From contig JAFZXM010000022.1 of NCBI GenBank assembly GCA_017616775.1, forward strand, positions 1 to 37,461: a DNA stretch of 37,461 nt. The letters are read 5' to 3'. The notes beneath the pieces are model-generated. The model saw only the letters and a program-made list of their open reading frames with translations. It was not told the DNA's origin and ran no database searches. This document shows positions 8,228-16,592 of this stretch, piece after piece (position 1 is the first letter of the stretch; each line of letters opens with the position of its first letter). The stretch is from Bacteroidales bacterium (lineage in GTDB: Bacteria > Bacteroidota > Bacteroidia > Bacteroidales > WCHB1-69). Made by a program: the position numbers and the translations under genes.

Positions 8228-8359
8228 TTAAACCATTGCGCTCTGCGGTGCTTCTACATCTGCTTGCGTATAGGCAGGACAACGTTCGTAGGTATTACAT
8301 GATGCCAATACCATACTCATAATCGCTATTAACAATGCTACAAATGCCATTTTTTTCAT
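8228..8359 (-). CDS. 43-residue lipoprotein
   Basis: A short gene below usual length cut-offs. It encodes a Lys-Lys start, a hydrophobic stretch (AFVALLIAIMSMV), a lipobox LASC with the lipidated Cys at residue 21, and a 22-residue mature tail beginning CNTYERCPAYTQ. The lipobox and signal architecture are clear. The mature part has a second Cys in the string CPAY, and I do not know its function. It is the first gene of the minus-strand operon leading to the barrel and OstA-like proteins, with a promoter 87 bases upstream. It is probably membrane-anchored and could be a small accessory factor of the envelope operon. Confidence 0.7.
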   Translation of the reverse strand: MKKMAFVALLIAIMSMVLASCNTYERCPAYTQADVEAPQSAMV

Positions 8360-8424
8360 ATCCGTCCTTTTGTTTTGTAAATAATATTCTTATGCTCAAA
8401 AACATGTATTGTGAAAAAAAATAC

Positions 8425-8454
8425 GTATCTTTGCATTTTATCTTGCAAAGATAC
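8425..8454. promoter_or_regulatory. Palindromic face-to-face promoters (ung / lipoprotein operon)
   Basis: A perfect 11-bp inverted repeat (GTATCTTTGCA, eight bases, TGCAAAGATAC). Each arm is a full -7 box: TATCTTTG at 8426-8433 on the plus strand for ung and at 8446-8453 on the minus strand for the lipoprotein-barrel-OstA operon. The two predicted start sites fall within the spacer, so the promoters overlap. Confidence 0.7.
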
Positions 8455-8504
8455 AACAAAAAAAAGAAATATTTATACTCATCTATCAATAAATTTCAGA
8501 AAAA

Positions 8505-9191
8505 ATGACAGCCCCTGTTCATCCTCAAATTGAAGATTCTTGGAAAACGGTTTTAAATCAAGCATTTGCAGCACCCTCTTTTTATTCGTTAAAAGAATTT
8601 TTGCTTCAAGAAAAAAAAGACAAGCAGGTATTTCCTCCGGGTAAATTAATATTCAACGCTTTTAACCTTACCCCTTTTGACAAAATAAAAGTGGTCATAC
8701 TCGGACAAGATCCTTACCACGATACGGGACAAGCCCACGGCCTGTGCTTTTCGGTACCCGACGGCATTGCTTTTCCGAAATCCCTGATCAATATTTTTCA
8801 CGAATTGCACAATGACATCGGCTGCCCTATACCCCAAAGCGGTAATCTGGAAAAATGGGCAAAACAAGGGGTATTACTACTCAACGCCACACTCACGGTA
8901 CGCGCCCACGAACCCGCTTCCCACCAAAATCACGGCTGGGAACAATTTACCGACAGCGTCATCAGCGCTATATCCCAACAAAAAGAAAACATCGTTTTTC
9001 TGCTTTGGGGCAACTTCGCCAAAGCAAAAATCCCCCTCATCGACACCGGAAAACACCATATCCTCACCGCAGCCCACCCCTCCCCCTTAGCCGCTTCAAG
9101 AGGATTCTTCGGCTGCAAACACTTTTCAAAAACCAATCAAATACTTGTTCAACACGGAATCACCCCCATCGACTGGGACCTTACCAAATAA
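8505..9191 (+). CDS. ung: Uracil-DNA glycosylase, family 1
   Basis: A 228-residue Ung that excises uracil from DNA, starting base-excision repair. The water-activating motif GQDPYHDTGQAHGLCFSV has its catalytic Asp at 69. The other motifs are LLLNATLTVR, LLWGNFAK and HPSPLAASRGF, with the catalytic His at 191 inserting at the minor-groove loop. Length and motif spacing are those of family-1 enzymes. The ATG at 8505 lies about 70 bases after the promoter. Thirteen bases downstream a UbiA-family gene begins, so the two may be cotranscribed without an obvious functional link. Confidence 0.96.
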   Translation: MTAPVHPQIEDSWKTVLNQAFAAPSFYSLKEFLLQEKKDKQVFPPGKLIFNAFNLTPFDKIKVVILGQDPYHDTGQAHGLCFSVPDGIAFPKSLINIFHELHNDIGCPIPQSGNLEKWAKQGVLLLNATLTVRAHEPASHQNHGWEQFTDSVISAISQQKENIVFLLWGNFAKAKIPLIDTGKHHILTAAHPSPLAASRGFFGCKHFSKTNQILVQHGITPIDWDLTK

Positions 9192-9203
9192 ACATCTGCA
9201 ACC

Positions 9204-10166
9204 ATGTTGAAACTTTATTGGCAACTTTTCAGGGGATACAATCTGTTAATGATTGCATGTACCATGCTTGTTTTACATGTTTTCCATACCCTCATTTCCG
9301 CAAACGCCCCATTGGAAATACCTTTTTCTTTTATTATGCTGGTTATCAGCATAATGTTTATAGCCGCGGGAGGAAACTGCATCAACGATTGCATGGACAC
9401 GGTTTCGGACCAATTCAATCACAAAGCCTTACTCATATCCCCTCAAGGCATTTCCGCTTCACATGCTTTAAAATGTTATATAGCCGTTACCGCAGCAGGG
9501 CTCGTAACGGCCATAGTGCCCGCCCTGGAGCTGCATTCATATTTGTTTTATACCGTATTCCCGCTCTCTGCCATAAGTTTGTATCTGTATTCCAAATACT
9601 TGAAACGAAGACCATTGATCGGCAACATCACCGTGGCCACTCTTACCGCCATGGTGATTATCACTCAATTTTTATATTATCACCTTTCCTGCTCCGGGCA
9701 TCAGGAAGCGATATCCTCCCCTTCTGTTTTTTTTACCGGTCACCTGTGGGCAGGCACCGCCGCATTCGCTTTTTGGCTTACGCTTATACGGGAACTTGTC
9801 AAAACCATGGAAGATGTTGACGGAGATGCCGTAGCGGCCTTTCACACTATTGCTGTCATCAAAGGAATACCTTACACCAAAAATATCACCGCCGCCTGCA
9901 CCATTCCGCTAATTATAGCCCTCCTGCTGGTTCCGGCAGGCTTATTGGCGGAAAACAATCTGCCATTGACTATCACCTGCCGGATTATCATCAGCACTTA
10001 TTTTGTATTATCGGTTTGCATTCCATCCATAATTTTGCTTTACAAAATCATACACATCCGCTCTTCACGGGATTGTCATCAAGCAAGCAGGCTCACCAAA
10101 ATAATCATGTTGAACGGAATATTCACTTTTTTGACAATAACATTATTGCATATCCTGATATGCTAA
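9204..10166 (+). CDS. UbiA-family prenyltransferase
   Basis: A 320-residue integral membrane protein with about eight or nine hydrophobic segments. The first aspartate-rich motif NDCMDTVSDQ starts at residue 61 and is followed by NHKALL. A second, more degenerate motif ELVKTMEDVDGDA precedes a short hydrophilic loop. These are the Mg-diphosphate sites of UbiA enzymes, which attach a prenyl chain to an acceptor at the membrane. Bacteroidota members are often labelled geranylgeranylglycerol-phosphate geranylgeranyltransferase, but the acceptor (aromatic ring for quinone, glycerol phosphate or other) cannot be decided here. No quinone-pathway gene is adjacent. It begins 12 bases after ung. Confidence 0.85.
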   Translation: MLKLYWQLFRGYNLLMIACTMLVLHVFHTLISANAPLEIPFSFIMLVISIMFIAAGGNCINDCMDTVSDQFNHKALLISPQGISASHALKCYIAVTAAGLVTAIVPALELHSYLFYTVFPLSAISLYLYSKYLKRRPLIGNITVATLTAMVIITQFLYYHLSCSGHQEAISSPSVFFTGHLWAGTAAFAFWLTLIRELVKTMEDVDGDAVAAFHTIAVIKGIPYTKNITAACTIPLIIALLLVPAGLLAENNLPLTITCRIIISTYFVLSVCIPSIILLYKIIHIRSSRDCHQASRLTKIIMLNGIFTFLTITLLHILIC

Positions 10167-10243
10167 CGCGGGGGGGCAAAACAAAAAACATTCCTTCCTT
10201 AAATAATTTAACCGTAAAAGCACGGCATCAATACAAAAAATGC

Positions 10244-10251
10244 TACCTTTG
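10244..10251 (+). promoter_or_regulatory. -7 box for purM
   Basis: TACCTTTG in the extended context AAAAAATGC-TACCTTTG-CAAA, 22 bases before the purM ATG. It probably also serves thrS. Confidence 0.75.
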
Positions 10252-10273
10252 CAAATTGCAGAAATAATAGACC

Positions 10274-11446
10274 ATGAACGAGCAAAAATACAATTTACGC
10301 GGGGTGTCGGCCACTAAAGAAGACGTGCATAACGCCATCAAAAATATAGACAAAGGGCTTTATCCTCATGCTTTTTGTAAAATTATTCCCGATTATTTGG
10401 CGGCAGACAATGACTATTGCTGTATTATGCATGCCGACGGTGCCGGAACCAAATCTTCTTTGGCATACATGTATTGGAAAGCCACCGGAGACCTCTCCGT
10501 ATGGAAAGGCATAGCACAAGATGCCATAGTCATGAATACCGATGATTTGTTATGCGTAGGCGCTGTTGACAACATTTTGTTGTCTTCCACCATAGGGCGG
10601 AACAAACGCCTTATTCCCGGAGAAGTGATTAAAGCGCTGATAGACGGCACGGAAGAATTTTTGGCCCGAATGCGCGACATGGGCATCGGCATCTACTCCA
10701 CCGGCGGTGAAACCGCCGATGTAGGCGACTTGGTGCGAACCGTTATTGTGGACAGCACCGTTACCTGCCGCATGAAACGAAAAGATGTCATCGACAACGC
10801 CAACATTCAAGCCGGAGATGTTATTGTCGGATTATCTTCTTTCGGACAAGCCACCTACGAAAACAGCTACAACGGCGGCATGGGAAGCAACGGGCTCACC
10901 TCCGCCCGGCATGATGTGTTTTGCAAAGCCCTGCTGCAACAATATCCCGAAAGTTGTGACAACAATCTGCCTGCCGACGTAATCTATTGCGGCAAATATC
11001 ATTTGACCGATGCAAGCGAAGTTCCCGGCGTGGACGCAGGCAAACTGGTACTTTCCCCCACCCGCACCTATGCCCCCGTGATCAAACAGGTGCTCCTGCT
11101 TAATCACGAACATATTCATGGAATGATACACTGCAGCGGCGGAGGCCAAACAAAAATATTGCATTTTATCCGTAATTTGCACGTGGTTAAAAACAATTTG
11201 TTCCCTGTTCCTCCTTTATTCCGTATGATACAAACGGAATCGAACACCCAATGGAATGAAATGTACAAGGTGTTCAACATGGGACACCGGATGGAATTGT
11301 ATGTCAACCCATGCATTGCAAATGATATCACCGATATCGCCCGTTCTTACAACATAGAAGCCCAAATAGTGGGCTATGTGGAACATTCCGATTCCAAACA
11401 ACTCACCATTAAAAGTGAATACGGTACTTTTGAATATGAACAATAA
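10274..11446 (+). CDS. purM: Phosphoribosylformylglycinamidine cyclo-ligase (AIR synthetase)
   Basis: A 390-residue PurM that closes the imidazole ring in de novo purine synthesis (FGAM + ATP to AIR). The AIRS N-terminal domain has HADGAGTKSSLAYMYW at 53-68, DAIVMNTDDLLCVGA (ATP/Mg binding) and the glycine-rich STGGETADVGDLV around 142-154. The C-terminal AIRS domain has DVIVGLSSFGQATYENSYNGG and MIHCSGGGQTK. The protein is somewhat longer than the ~345-residue E. coli enzyme, as is usual for Bacteroidota PurM. Cytoplasmic. It has its own promoter; thrS follows after 31 bases. Confidence 0.93.
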   Translation: MNEQKYNLRGVSATKEDVHNAIKNIDKGLYPHAFCKIIPDYLAADNDYCCIMHADGAGTKSSLAYMYWKATGDLSVWKGIAQDAIVMNTDDLLCVGAVDNILLSSTIGRNKRLIPGEVIKALIDGTEEFLARMRDMGIGIYSTGGETADVGDLVRTVIVDSTVTCRMKRKDVIDNANIQAGDVIVGLSSFGQATYENSYNGGMGSNGLTSARHDVFCKALLQQYPESCDNNLPADVIYCGKYHLTDASEVPGVDAGKLVLSPTRTYAPVIKQVLLLNHEHIHGMIHCSGGGQTKILHFIRNLHVVKNNLFPVPPLFRMIQTESNTQWNEMYKVFNMGHRMELYVNPCIANDITDIARSYNIEAQIVGYVEHSDSKQLTIKSEYGTFEYEQ

Positions 11447-11477
11447 TTTTTAATTTAAGTAAAACAAATATACAATC

Positions 11478-13418
11478 ATGATCAACATCACATTGCCGGA
11501 CGATTCTATTCGTCAATATCCACAAGGCACCACTCCTTACGAAATTGCGCTGTCCATAAGCGAAGGATTGGCTCGCAATGTATTGGCGGCTAAAGTAAAC
11601 GACAAAACAGTGGATACCAGTTACCCTATCAACCATGACGCCCGCTTACAACTTCTCACCTGGAACGACGAGGAAGGCAAAAAGGTATTTTGGCACTCTT
11701 CGGCACACCTGATGGCTGAAGCCATAGAACAATTATATCCGGGTGCCAAATTCGGCATAGGTCCCTGTATAGATACCGGTTTTTACTATGATATAGATTT
11801 CGGCGAACGCACTATCTCATCAGAAGATTTCAAAGCCATTGAAGAACAAATGGCCCGACTGGTATCGGAAAAACAAGCTTTTGTCCGCTCTGAAGTGAGC
11901 AAAAAAGATGCTTTGGAATATTTTACCAAAAAAGGTGATGAATATAAAATAGAACTTATCAACGATTTGGAAGACGGCACCATCAGTTTTTACCAAAGCG
12001 GTACCTTTACCGACCTTTGCCGCGGTCCGCACTTGCCCAATACGGGATTCATAAAAGCCATCAAAATATTAAGTTTGGCAGGTGCCTACTGGAGAGGTGA
12101 CGAAAAACGCAAACAGCTCACACGTATTTACGCCGTTACCTTCCCGAAAAAGAAAGAATTGGATGAATATCTTACTCTTTTGGAAGAAGCCAAAAAACGC
12201 GACCACCGCAAATTAGGAAAAGAACTCAACTTGTTTATGTTCAACGAAATGGTAGGAAAAGGATTGCCTATTTGGTTGCCTAAAGGCACCGAATTGCGCT
12301 TAAGGCTGCAAAACTTTTTGACCAAAATACAAAAACGCTACGGATATGAACAAGTGATGACTCCTCATATAGGAGGCAAACAATTATACGTCACTTCCGG
12401 TCACTGGGACCATTACGGAGCCGACAGCTTCCGCCCCATCAGCACACCGGAAGAAGGGGAAGAATACATGCTCAAACCCATGAATTGTCCTCATCACTGC
12501 ATGATTTTCAAAGACCAGCCGCATTCTTACAAAGATTTGCCGCTTCGCTATGCGGAATTCGGCACGGTGTACCGATATGAACAAAGCGGTGAATTGCACG
12601 GTTTGACCCGTGTGCGCAGCTTCACTCAAGACGACGCCCACATCTTCTGCCGTCCCGACCAGGTAAAAGAAGAGTTTATCAGGGTGATGGAAATTATAGA
12701 AATTATATTCCAAGCCTTAAGTTTTGACAAATTTGAAGCTCAAATATCGCTGCGCGACCCCAATAACACGACCAAATATGTGGGTACCGATGAAAATTGG
12801 GCAAAAGCGGAAACCGCTATTATAGAAACTTGTAAGGAAAAGAATTTGCCGGCAAAAATAGAATACGGAGAAGCCGCTTTTTACGGACCCAAATTGGATT
12901 TTATGGTCAAAGACGCCATCGGACGCAAATGGCAATTGGGCACCATACAGGTGGACTATAACCTGCCTGAACGTTTTGACCTTGAATACATCGGCAGCGA
13001 CAATCAAAAACACCGTCCTGTGATGATACACCGCGCTCCTTTCGGGTCTATGGAACGCTTTGTGGCTGTTCTGCTGGAACACACCGGCGGTAATTTACCC
13101 TTGTGGCTCACCCCCGAACAAGCCGTTATATTGCCTATCAGCGAAAAATATATCGACTATGCCCGACAGGCAGCCGAAACATTAAACGCTTACGATATCC
13201 GTGTGAGCGTGGATGACCGTAATGAAAAAACAGGCAAAAAAATACGTGACGCCGAATTGAACAAAACCCCCTATATGCTCATAGTGGGCGAAAAAGAAAT
13301 GAACAGCAACTCCCTATCCGTCAGACAACACGGCCAAGTGGATTTGGGAACCATGCCCGTTGCCGCCTTTGCGGAACTTGTCAACAACAAAATAAAAGAA
13401 GAAACTTCTGAATACTAA
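11478..13418 (+). CDS. thrS: Threonine-tRNA ligase
   Basis: A 646-residue class II synthetase charging tRNA-Thr. Domains in order are TGS (1-60), the editing domain with HSSAH at 73-77 and GFYYDIDF, the catalytic core and the anticodon-binding domain. The core shows the zinc-site string [10 protein letters not shown], motif 2 [24 protein letters not shown], and motif 3 [11 protein letters not shown] near the end of the core. The anticodon domain starts about residue 545 ([10 protein letters not shown]). All hallmark residues seem present and the length is standard. It is probably cotranscribed with purM and closes the unit, being followed at once by a strong terminator. Confidence 0.97.
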   Translation: MINITLPDDSIRQYPQGTTPYEIALSISEGLARNVLAAKVNDKTVDTSYPINHDARLQLLTWNDEEGKKVFWHSSAHLMAEAIEQLYPGAKFGIGPCIDTGFYYDIDFGERTISSEDFKAIEEQMARLVSEKQAFVRSEVSKKDALEYFTKKGDEYKIELINDLEDGTISFYQSGTFTDLCRGPHLPNTGFIKAIKILSLAGAYWRGDEKRKQLTRIYAVTFPKKKELDEYLTLLEEAKKRDHRKLGKELNLFMFNEMVGKGLPIWLPKGTELRLRLQNFLTKIQKRYGYEQVMTPHIGGKQLYVTSGHWDHYGADSFRPISTPEEGEEYMLKPMNCPHHCMIFKDQPHSYKDLPLRYAEFGTVYRYEQSGELHGLTRVRSFTQDDAHIFCRPDQVKEEFIRVMEIIEIIFQALSFDKFEAQISLRDPNNTTKYVGTDENWAKAETAIIETCKEKNLPAKIEYGEAAFYGPKLDFMVKDAIGRKWQLGTIQVDYNLPERFDLEYIGSDNQKHRPVMIHRAPFGSMERFVAVLLEHTGGNLPLWLTPEQAVILPISEKYIDYARQAAETLNAYDIRVSVDDRNEKTGKKIRDAELNKTPYMLIVGEKEMNSNSLSVRQHGQVDLGTMPVAAFAELVNNKIKEETSEY

Positions 13419-13426
13419 AAAAACTT

Positions 13427-13461
13427 AAAGGCGGTAACAAAATTGCTACCGCCTTTTTTTT
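13427..13461 (+). terminator. Rho-independent terminator after thrS
   Basis: AAAGGCGGTA (13427-13436) pairs with TACCGCCTTT (13447-13456) around a ten-base loop, followed by a run of T. It begins nine bases after the thrS stop. Confidence 0.9.
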
Positions 13462-13529
13462 CCATTCCATAACGGCAAGAAAAACACTTCTTCCCATTTC
13501 ATTATGCTACGCATCCGCGCTGGACAGGG

Positions 13530-14399
13530 CTACAAATTATCATAATGGTCTATCAAATCCGTAGCCATACCGAAGAACATGAGTGCCACTTGGTTAAAAT
13601 CCATATTCAAATCTTTGCTCAACCCTATCCTGTCTTTAAAAACAGCTACATTGTACCATTGCAAACATTGAAAGGCCCTATGAAAATACAAACGCTGCAA
13701 TTCGTCTTTCACCGGACGGTGCCCCACATAAGCTTCCAACAATAGCAAAGCCTTGTCAAAACCGGCATTTCCATAACAAGCCACATCATAAATAGGGTCG
13801 TTCATTCCGGCAAACTCCCAATCCAATACATACATTTTACCGCCTTCAACAACCAAATTCGTCGGCTGATAATCACAATGACACGGCACCGGTTTTACCG
13901 GCTTTTGCATTTGCTGCAATATCTTGAGTTTATCCCGCAATGTCTCATAAGCCCGGGGATGAACAAAACCCAAATCCCTGCAATATTTTTCATAATCATC
14001 CAAACGGCCGAAAGCATTGTAATCTTTAAACTGCAGTGTGCTGCCGTGGATTTTTTTCAATGCCTGCGCCGACATGGCATTATACGACACTATGTCCGTT
14101 TCCGACAAGATGGTTCCTTCCACATATTCAGCCAGCTTTTCACCGGTGGGAATTTCAAAATAGGCGGTTACATTGTTTAATCCCAACTTATCCACCTCCT
14201 GCACATTATGCCATTCATCATGTCTGTCCACAAATTTTTCGGCATATTTTCCGGGAACCCTGTAGGTATATTTTTTTCCGTTGCATTCCACCACATAAGT
14301 ATAATTGCTCATGCCGCCTTCCAAACGTTTTACTATTCCGGAATTGTTGACATGCATAATCGCATTTACCCTTGCTGTTATATATTCTTCTACATTCAT
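13530..14399 (-). CDS. Choline/ethanolamine kinase-like phosphotransferase
   Basis: A 289-residue APH/ChoK-fold kinase. The N-terminal lobe has GGMSNYTYVVECNGKKYTYRVPG near 28-50 (nucleotide-binding loop and Lys). The catalytic loop is HCDYQPTN with His174, Asp176 and Asn181. The metal-binding string is LDWEFAGMNDPIYDVA with Asp193. These match the LicA/choline kinase branch, which phosphorylates choline or ethanolamine for decorating surface glycans or lipids, but the substrate is not proven and related kinases act on sugars or thiamine. No nucleotidyl- or phosphocholine-transferase is adjacent. It lies 15 bases after the AlkD-like gene and is likely transcribed with it. Confidence 0.82.
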   Translation of the reverse strand: MNVEEYITARVNAIMHVNNSGIVKRLEGGMSNYTYVVECNGKKYTYRVPGKYAEKFVDRHDEWHNVQEVDKLGLNNVTAYFEIPTGEKLAEYVEGTILSETDIVSYNAMSAQALKKIHGSTLQFKDYNAFGRLDDYEKYCRDLGFVHPRAYETLRDKLKILQQMQKPVKPVPCHCDYQPTNLVVEGGKMYVLDWEFAGMNDPIYDVACYGNAGFDKALLLLEAYVGHRPVKDELQRLYFHRAFQCLQWYNVAVFKDRIGLSKDLNMDFNQVALMFFGMATDLIDHYDNL

Positions 14400-14414
14400 C
14401 GCTGTTTTTTTTGC

Positions 14415-15140
14415 TTATTGTGTTATTTTCCCTTTCAAATATTTGTCCCGCTCCTGCGGTGAAAACTTTTCTATAGCGTATCGGAGCATGGTTCGCGGCA
14501 TATGCCGGTAGCGTGTGCGCAAAAAAGATTTGAGCAACAGCTCATCCCTTTTCCCCACTTCCCGCAACATCCATCCCACCGCTTTTTGTATCAAATCATG
14601 AGGATGATGCAACAATATGTCCGCCATTTGCAAACAGTCATCATATTGATGATGCCGTATCCATTGCATGGAAGAAACCATCGCTATGCGCTGCTCCCAT
14701 ATGTTTTTGCCATGGGCGGCCATATCATACAACAATGTTTTATCTTTATCCATATACCAATCCCCCGTCAAATGATAACAGGAAAGATCCACCAAATCCC
14801 AATTATTGACATAAGAGGTATGGCTCAAATAAAAGTCTATATATTGCCGCTGCAAATCCTTATCCTTTTTAGCATGCCCGTATTTTTGTACCAATACCAA
14901 CAAAGCACACAAGCGTATTTCATGATAAGGGGACTTTATAAGGGACTCCATTTGGGTATCGGAACATGTTTTTCCGTATTTTTTCACCACTTCCCGTATT
15001 TGAGGCACTTTTATTCCCAAAAACAGGTCTCCTTCCCCGTATTGTCCTTTCCCTGTTTTGAAAAAACGTTTCAGCGTCTCTGCTTGACATGCGTTCTGTA
15101 AATCAAGCATTATCCTCTCTATATTCTCTTCTTTTGACAC
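14415..15140 (-). CDS. AlkD-like DNA alkylation repair protein
   Basis: A 241-residue all-helical protein of the AlkD/HEAT-like glycosylase family, which releases bulky or cationic alkylated bases without base flipping. Recognisable strings are FFKTGKGQYGEGDLFLGIKVPQIR in the N-terminal part, YHEIRLCALLVLVQKY, YVNNWDLVDLSCYHLTGDW with the central Trp-Asp pair, and IQKAVGWMLREVGKRD towards the end. The start is GTG at 15140; an in-frame ATG at 15110 is an alternative, and the conserved region fits both. Cytoplasmic. The following kinase gene lies 15 bases downstream, so a two-gene unit is likely, with no obvious common pathway. Confidence 0.88.
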   Translation of the reverse strand: MSKEENIERIMLDLQNACQAETLKRFFKTGKGQYGEGDLFLGIKVPQIREVVKKYGKTCSDTQMESLIKSPYHEIRLCALLVLVQKYGHAKKDKDLQRQYIDFYLSHTSYVNNWDLVDLSCYHLTGDWYMDKDKTLLYDMAAHGKNIWEQRIAMVSSMQWIRHHQYDDCLQMADILLHHPHDLIQKAVGWMLREVGKRDELLLKSFLRTRYRHMPRTMLRYAIEKFSPQERDKYLKGKITQ

Positions 15141-15168
15141 TTTTTTTCCAACATCAATTTCAAGTCTG

Positions 15169-15176
15169 CAAAATTA
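15169..15176 (-). promoter_or_regulatory. Possible -7 box for the AlkD-like gene
   Basis: TAATTTTG on the minus strand fits TAnnTTTG but lacks the CTTTG core and extended context seen elsewhere. It lies about 30 bases before the start. Confidence 0.4.
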
Positions 15177-15211
15177 TATTTTTTCATGAAAAAAATAAAG
15201 AAAAAAAATGC

Positions 15212-15219
15212 TACCTTTG
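15212..15219 (+). promoter_or_regulatory. -7 box for the panB chain
   Basis: TACCTTTG in the context AAAAAAAATGC-TACCTTTG. Transcription would start about at 15226, past an upstream in-frame start at 15224, which supports the ATG at 15245. Confidence 0.75.
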
Positions 15220-15244
15220 ATTTTTGATTCAACGAATAGAAAAC

Positions 15245-16066
15245 ATGTCAACAAGTATATCAGAAACGGCAGGAAAAATCACGGTACACGTGCTTCAACG
15301 CATGAAAAACAATCATGAAAAAATAGCTATGCTTACGGCATACGACTATTCTATGGCAAAACTATTGGAAATGGCCGGAATAGAAGTCATATTAGTAGGG
15401 GACTCGGCTGCCAACGTAATAGACGGCTACAAAACCACCCTTCCCATGACCTTGGACCACATGATATACCATGCCGCCTCGGTAGTAAGAGCAGTAGAAA
15501 AAGCATTGGTAGTAGTGGACATGCCTTTCGGCTCTTACCAAGGCAATTCCAAAGATGCCTTGCATTCGGCCGTACGCATCATGAAAGAATCGGGAGCCGA
15601 TGCCGTAAAACTGGAAGGAGGAAAAGAAGTGTTGGAATCCATAGACCGTATCCTCACAGCAGGCATACCCGTAATGGGTCATTTGGGCCTTACCCCCCAA
15701 AGCATCAATAAATTCGGCACCTACGCCGTGCGGGCACAAGAAGAAGCCGAAGCCGATTGTCTGCTCAAAGACGCTCTTTTGTTGGAAAAAGCGGGTTGCT
15801 TTGCTATAGTGCTGGAAAAAATACCTGCACAATTGGCACGAAAAGTCGCCGAAACCATCAAAATTCCGGTTATAGGCATAGGCGCAGGCAAAGATGTGGA
15901 CGGACAAGTATTGGTATTGCACGATATGTTGGGCATTACACAACAATTTTCCCCGCGATATCTGCGGCGGTATCTGGACCTGAGCACCGAAATCACCAAT
16001 GCTTTGAAATGTTATATACAGGATGTTAAATCCAAAAGTTTCCCTAACGAAAAAGAACAATATTAG
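15245..16066 (+). CDS. panB: 3-methyl-2-oxobutanoate hydroxymethyltransferase
   Basis: A 273-residue PanB, the first committed enzyme of pantothenate synthesis, transferring a hydroxymethyl group from methylene-THF to ketoisovalerate. It has the TIM-barrel signature [40 protein letters not shown] (Mg-binding Asp), [27 protein letters not shown], the catalytic-Glu string VLEKIP, and [21 protein letters not shown]. Complete and of usual length. First gene of a plus-strand chain; the next start is one base after its TAG stop. No other pantothenate gene is near. Confidence 0.96.
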   Translation: MSTSISETAGKITVHVLQRMKNNHEKIAMLTAYDYSMAKLLEMAGIEVILVGDSAANVIDGYKTTLPMTLDHMIYHAASVVRAVEKALVVVDMPFGSYQGNSKDALHSAVRIMKESGADAVKLEGGKEVLESIDRILTAGIPVMGHLGLTPQSINKFGTYAVRAQEEAEADCLLKDALLLEKAGCFAIVLEKIPAQLARKVAETIKIPVIGIGAGKDVDGQVLVLHDMLGITQQFSPRYLRRYLDLSTEITNALKCYIQDVKSKSFPNEKEQY

Positions 16067-16067
16067 T

Positions 16068-16592
16068 ATGAAAAAATATATTGTCCTGTTGTTATTGCTG
16101 CCCTTGTTGTCCTATGCCTGCGCACAGGACAACCCCGAAGAAGGTCTGCCGAACAATGAATTTATTGTGCAAATCAACACACAAGTGGGAGCACATAATC
16201 ATCATGGATGGAAAGAACCTGTTACCGGCATAGGCCTGTATGCGGGTTATGCCCATTTTTGGGATGCGCACCGCTTGTCCGGAGGAATAGAGCTTGCTTA
16301 TAGAAACAGCATGCAATTCTTACTCATTCCCGATTATCATTATGAATGGATAGTCAATCGTTTCCGTACAGCTTTGGGGCTCAAAGTGATGGCAGGCTAC
16401 TGCTTGGGCATGGGATTTGCCGGCGGCATACAACCTTCATGGGAAATAGGATGTTTTGTTTCCTCCAATTTTTCCATCACCCTCAGCACAGGATACCGCA
16501 TGATAGGTTACAGCCATGTGCCCGAAACCACTAAAGCGGAAGCAGGAAACTTGATATTTGAAATACCTGTGGAATTAAATTTTCGATTCTAA
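16068..16592 (+). CDS. Small exported beta-barrel-like protein
   Basis: A 174-residue protein with a signal peptide (KKYIVLLLLLPLLSYACAQ; cleavage after ACAQ near residue 19, or a lipobox-like SYAC with Cys at 17). Short strands ending in aromatic residues follow (GIGLYAGYAHFW, GIELAYRNSMQF, LSTGYRMIGYSH), and the terminal strand is VELNFRF. The final Phe and strand pattern point to a small outer-membrane barrel. I do not recognise a specific family. The ATG at 16068 starts one base after panB and the stop overlaps the ribD start by one base, so it is co-expressed with biosynthetic genes that do not explain it. Confidence 0.72.
   Translation: MKKYIVLLLLLPLLSYACAQDNPEEGLPNNEFIVQINTQVGAHNHHGWKEPVTGIGLYAGYAHFWDAHRLSGGIELAYRNSMQFLLIPDYHYEWIVNRFRTALGLKVMAGYCLGMGFAGGIQPSWEIGCFVSSNFSITLSTGYRMIGYSHVPETTKAEAGNLIFEIPVELNFRF

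Noticed and set aside
8855..9820. A 321-residue plus-strand frame across ung and the UbiA-family gene
   Set aside because: It overlaps two well-supported genes in another frame; the product is Arg/His-rich and begins inside ung.
15392..16060. A 222-residue minus-strand frame opposite panB
   Set aside because: panB is complete with all family motifs; the antisense frame has no signal or domain.
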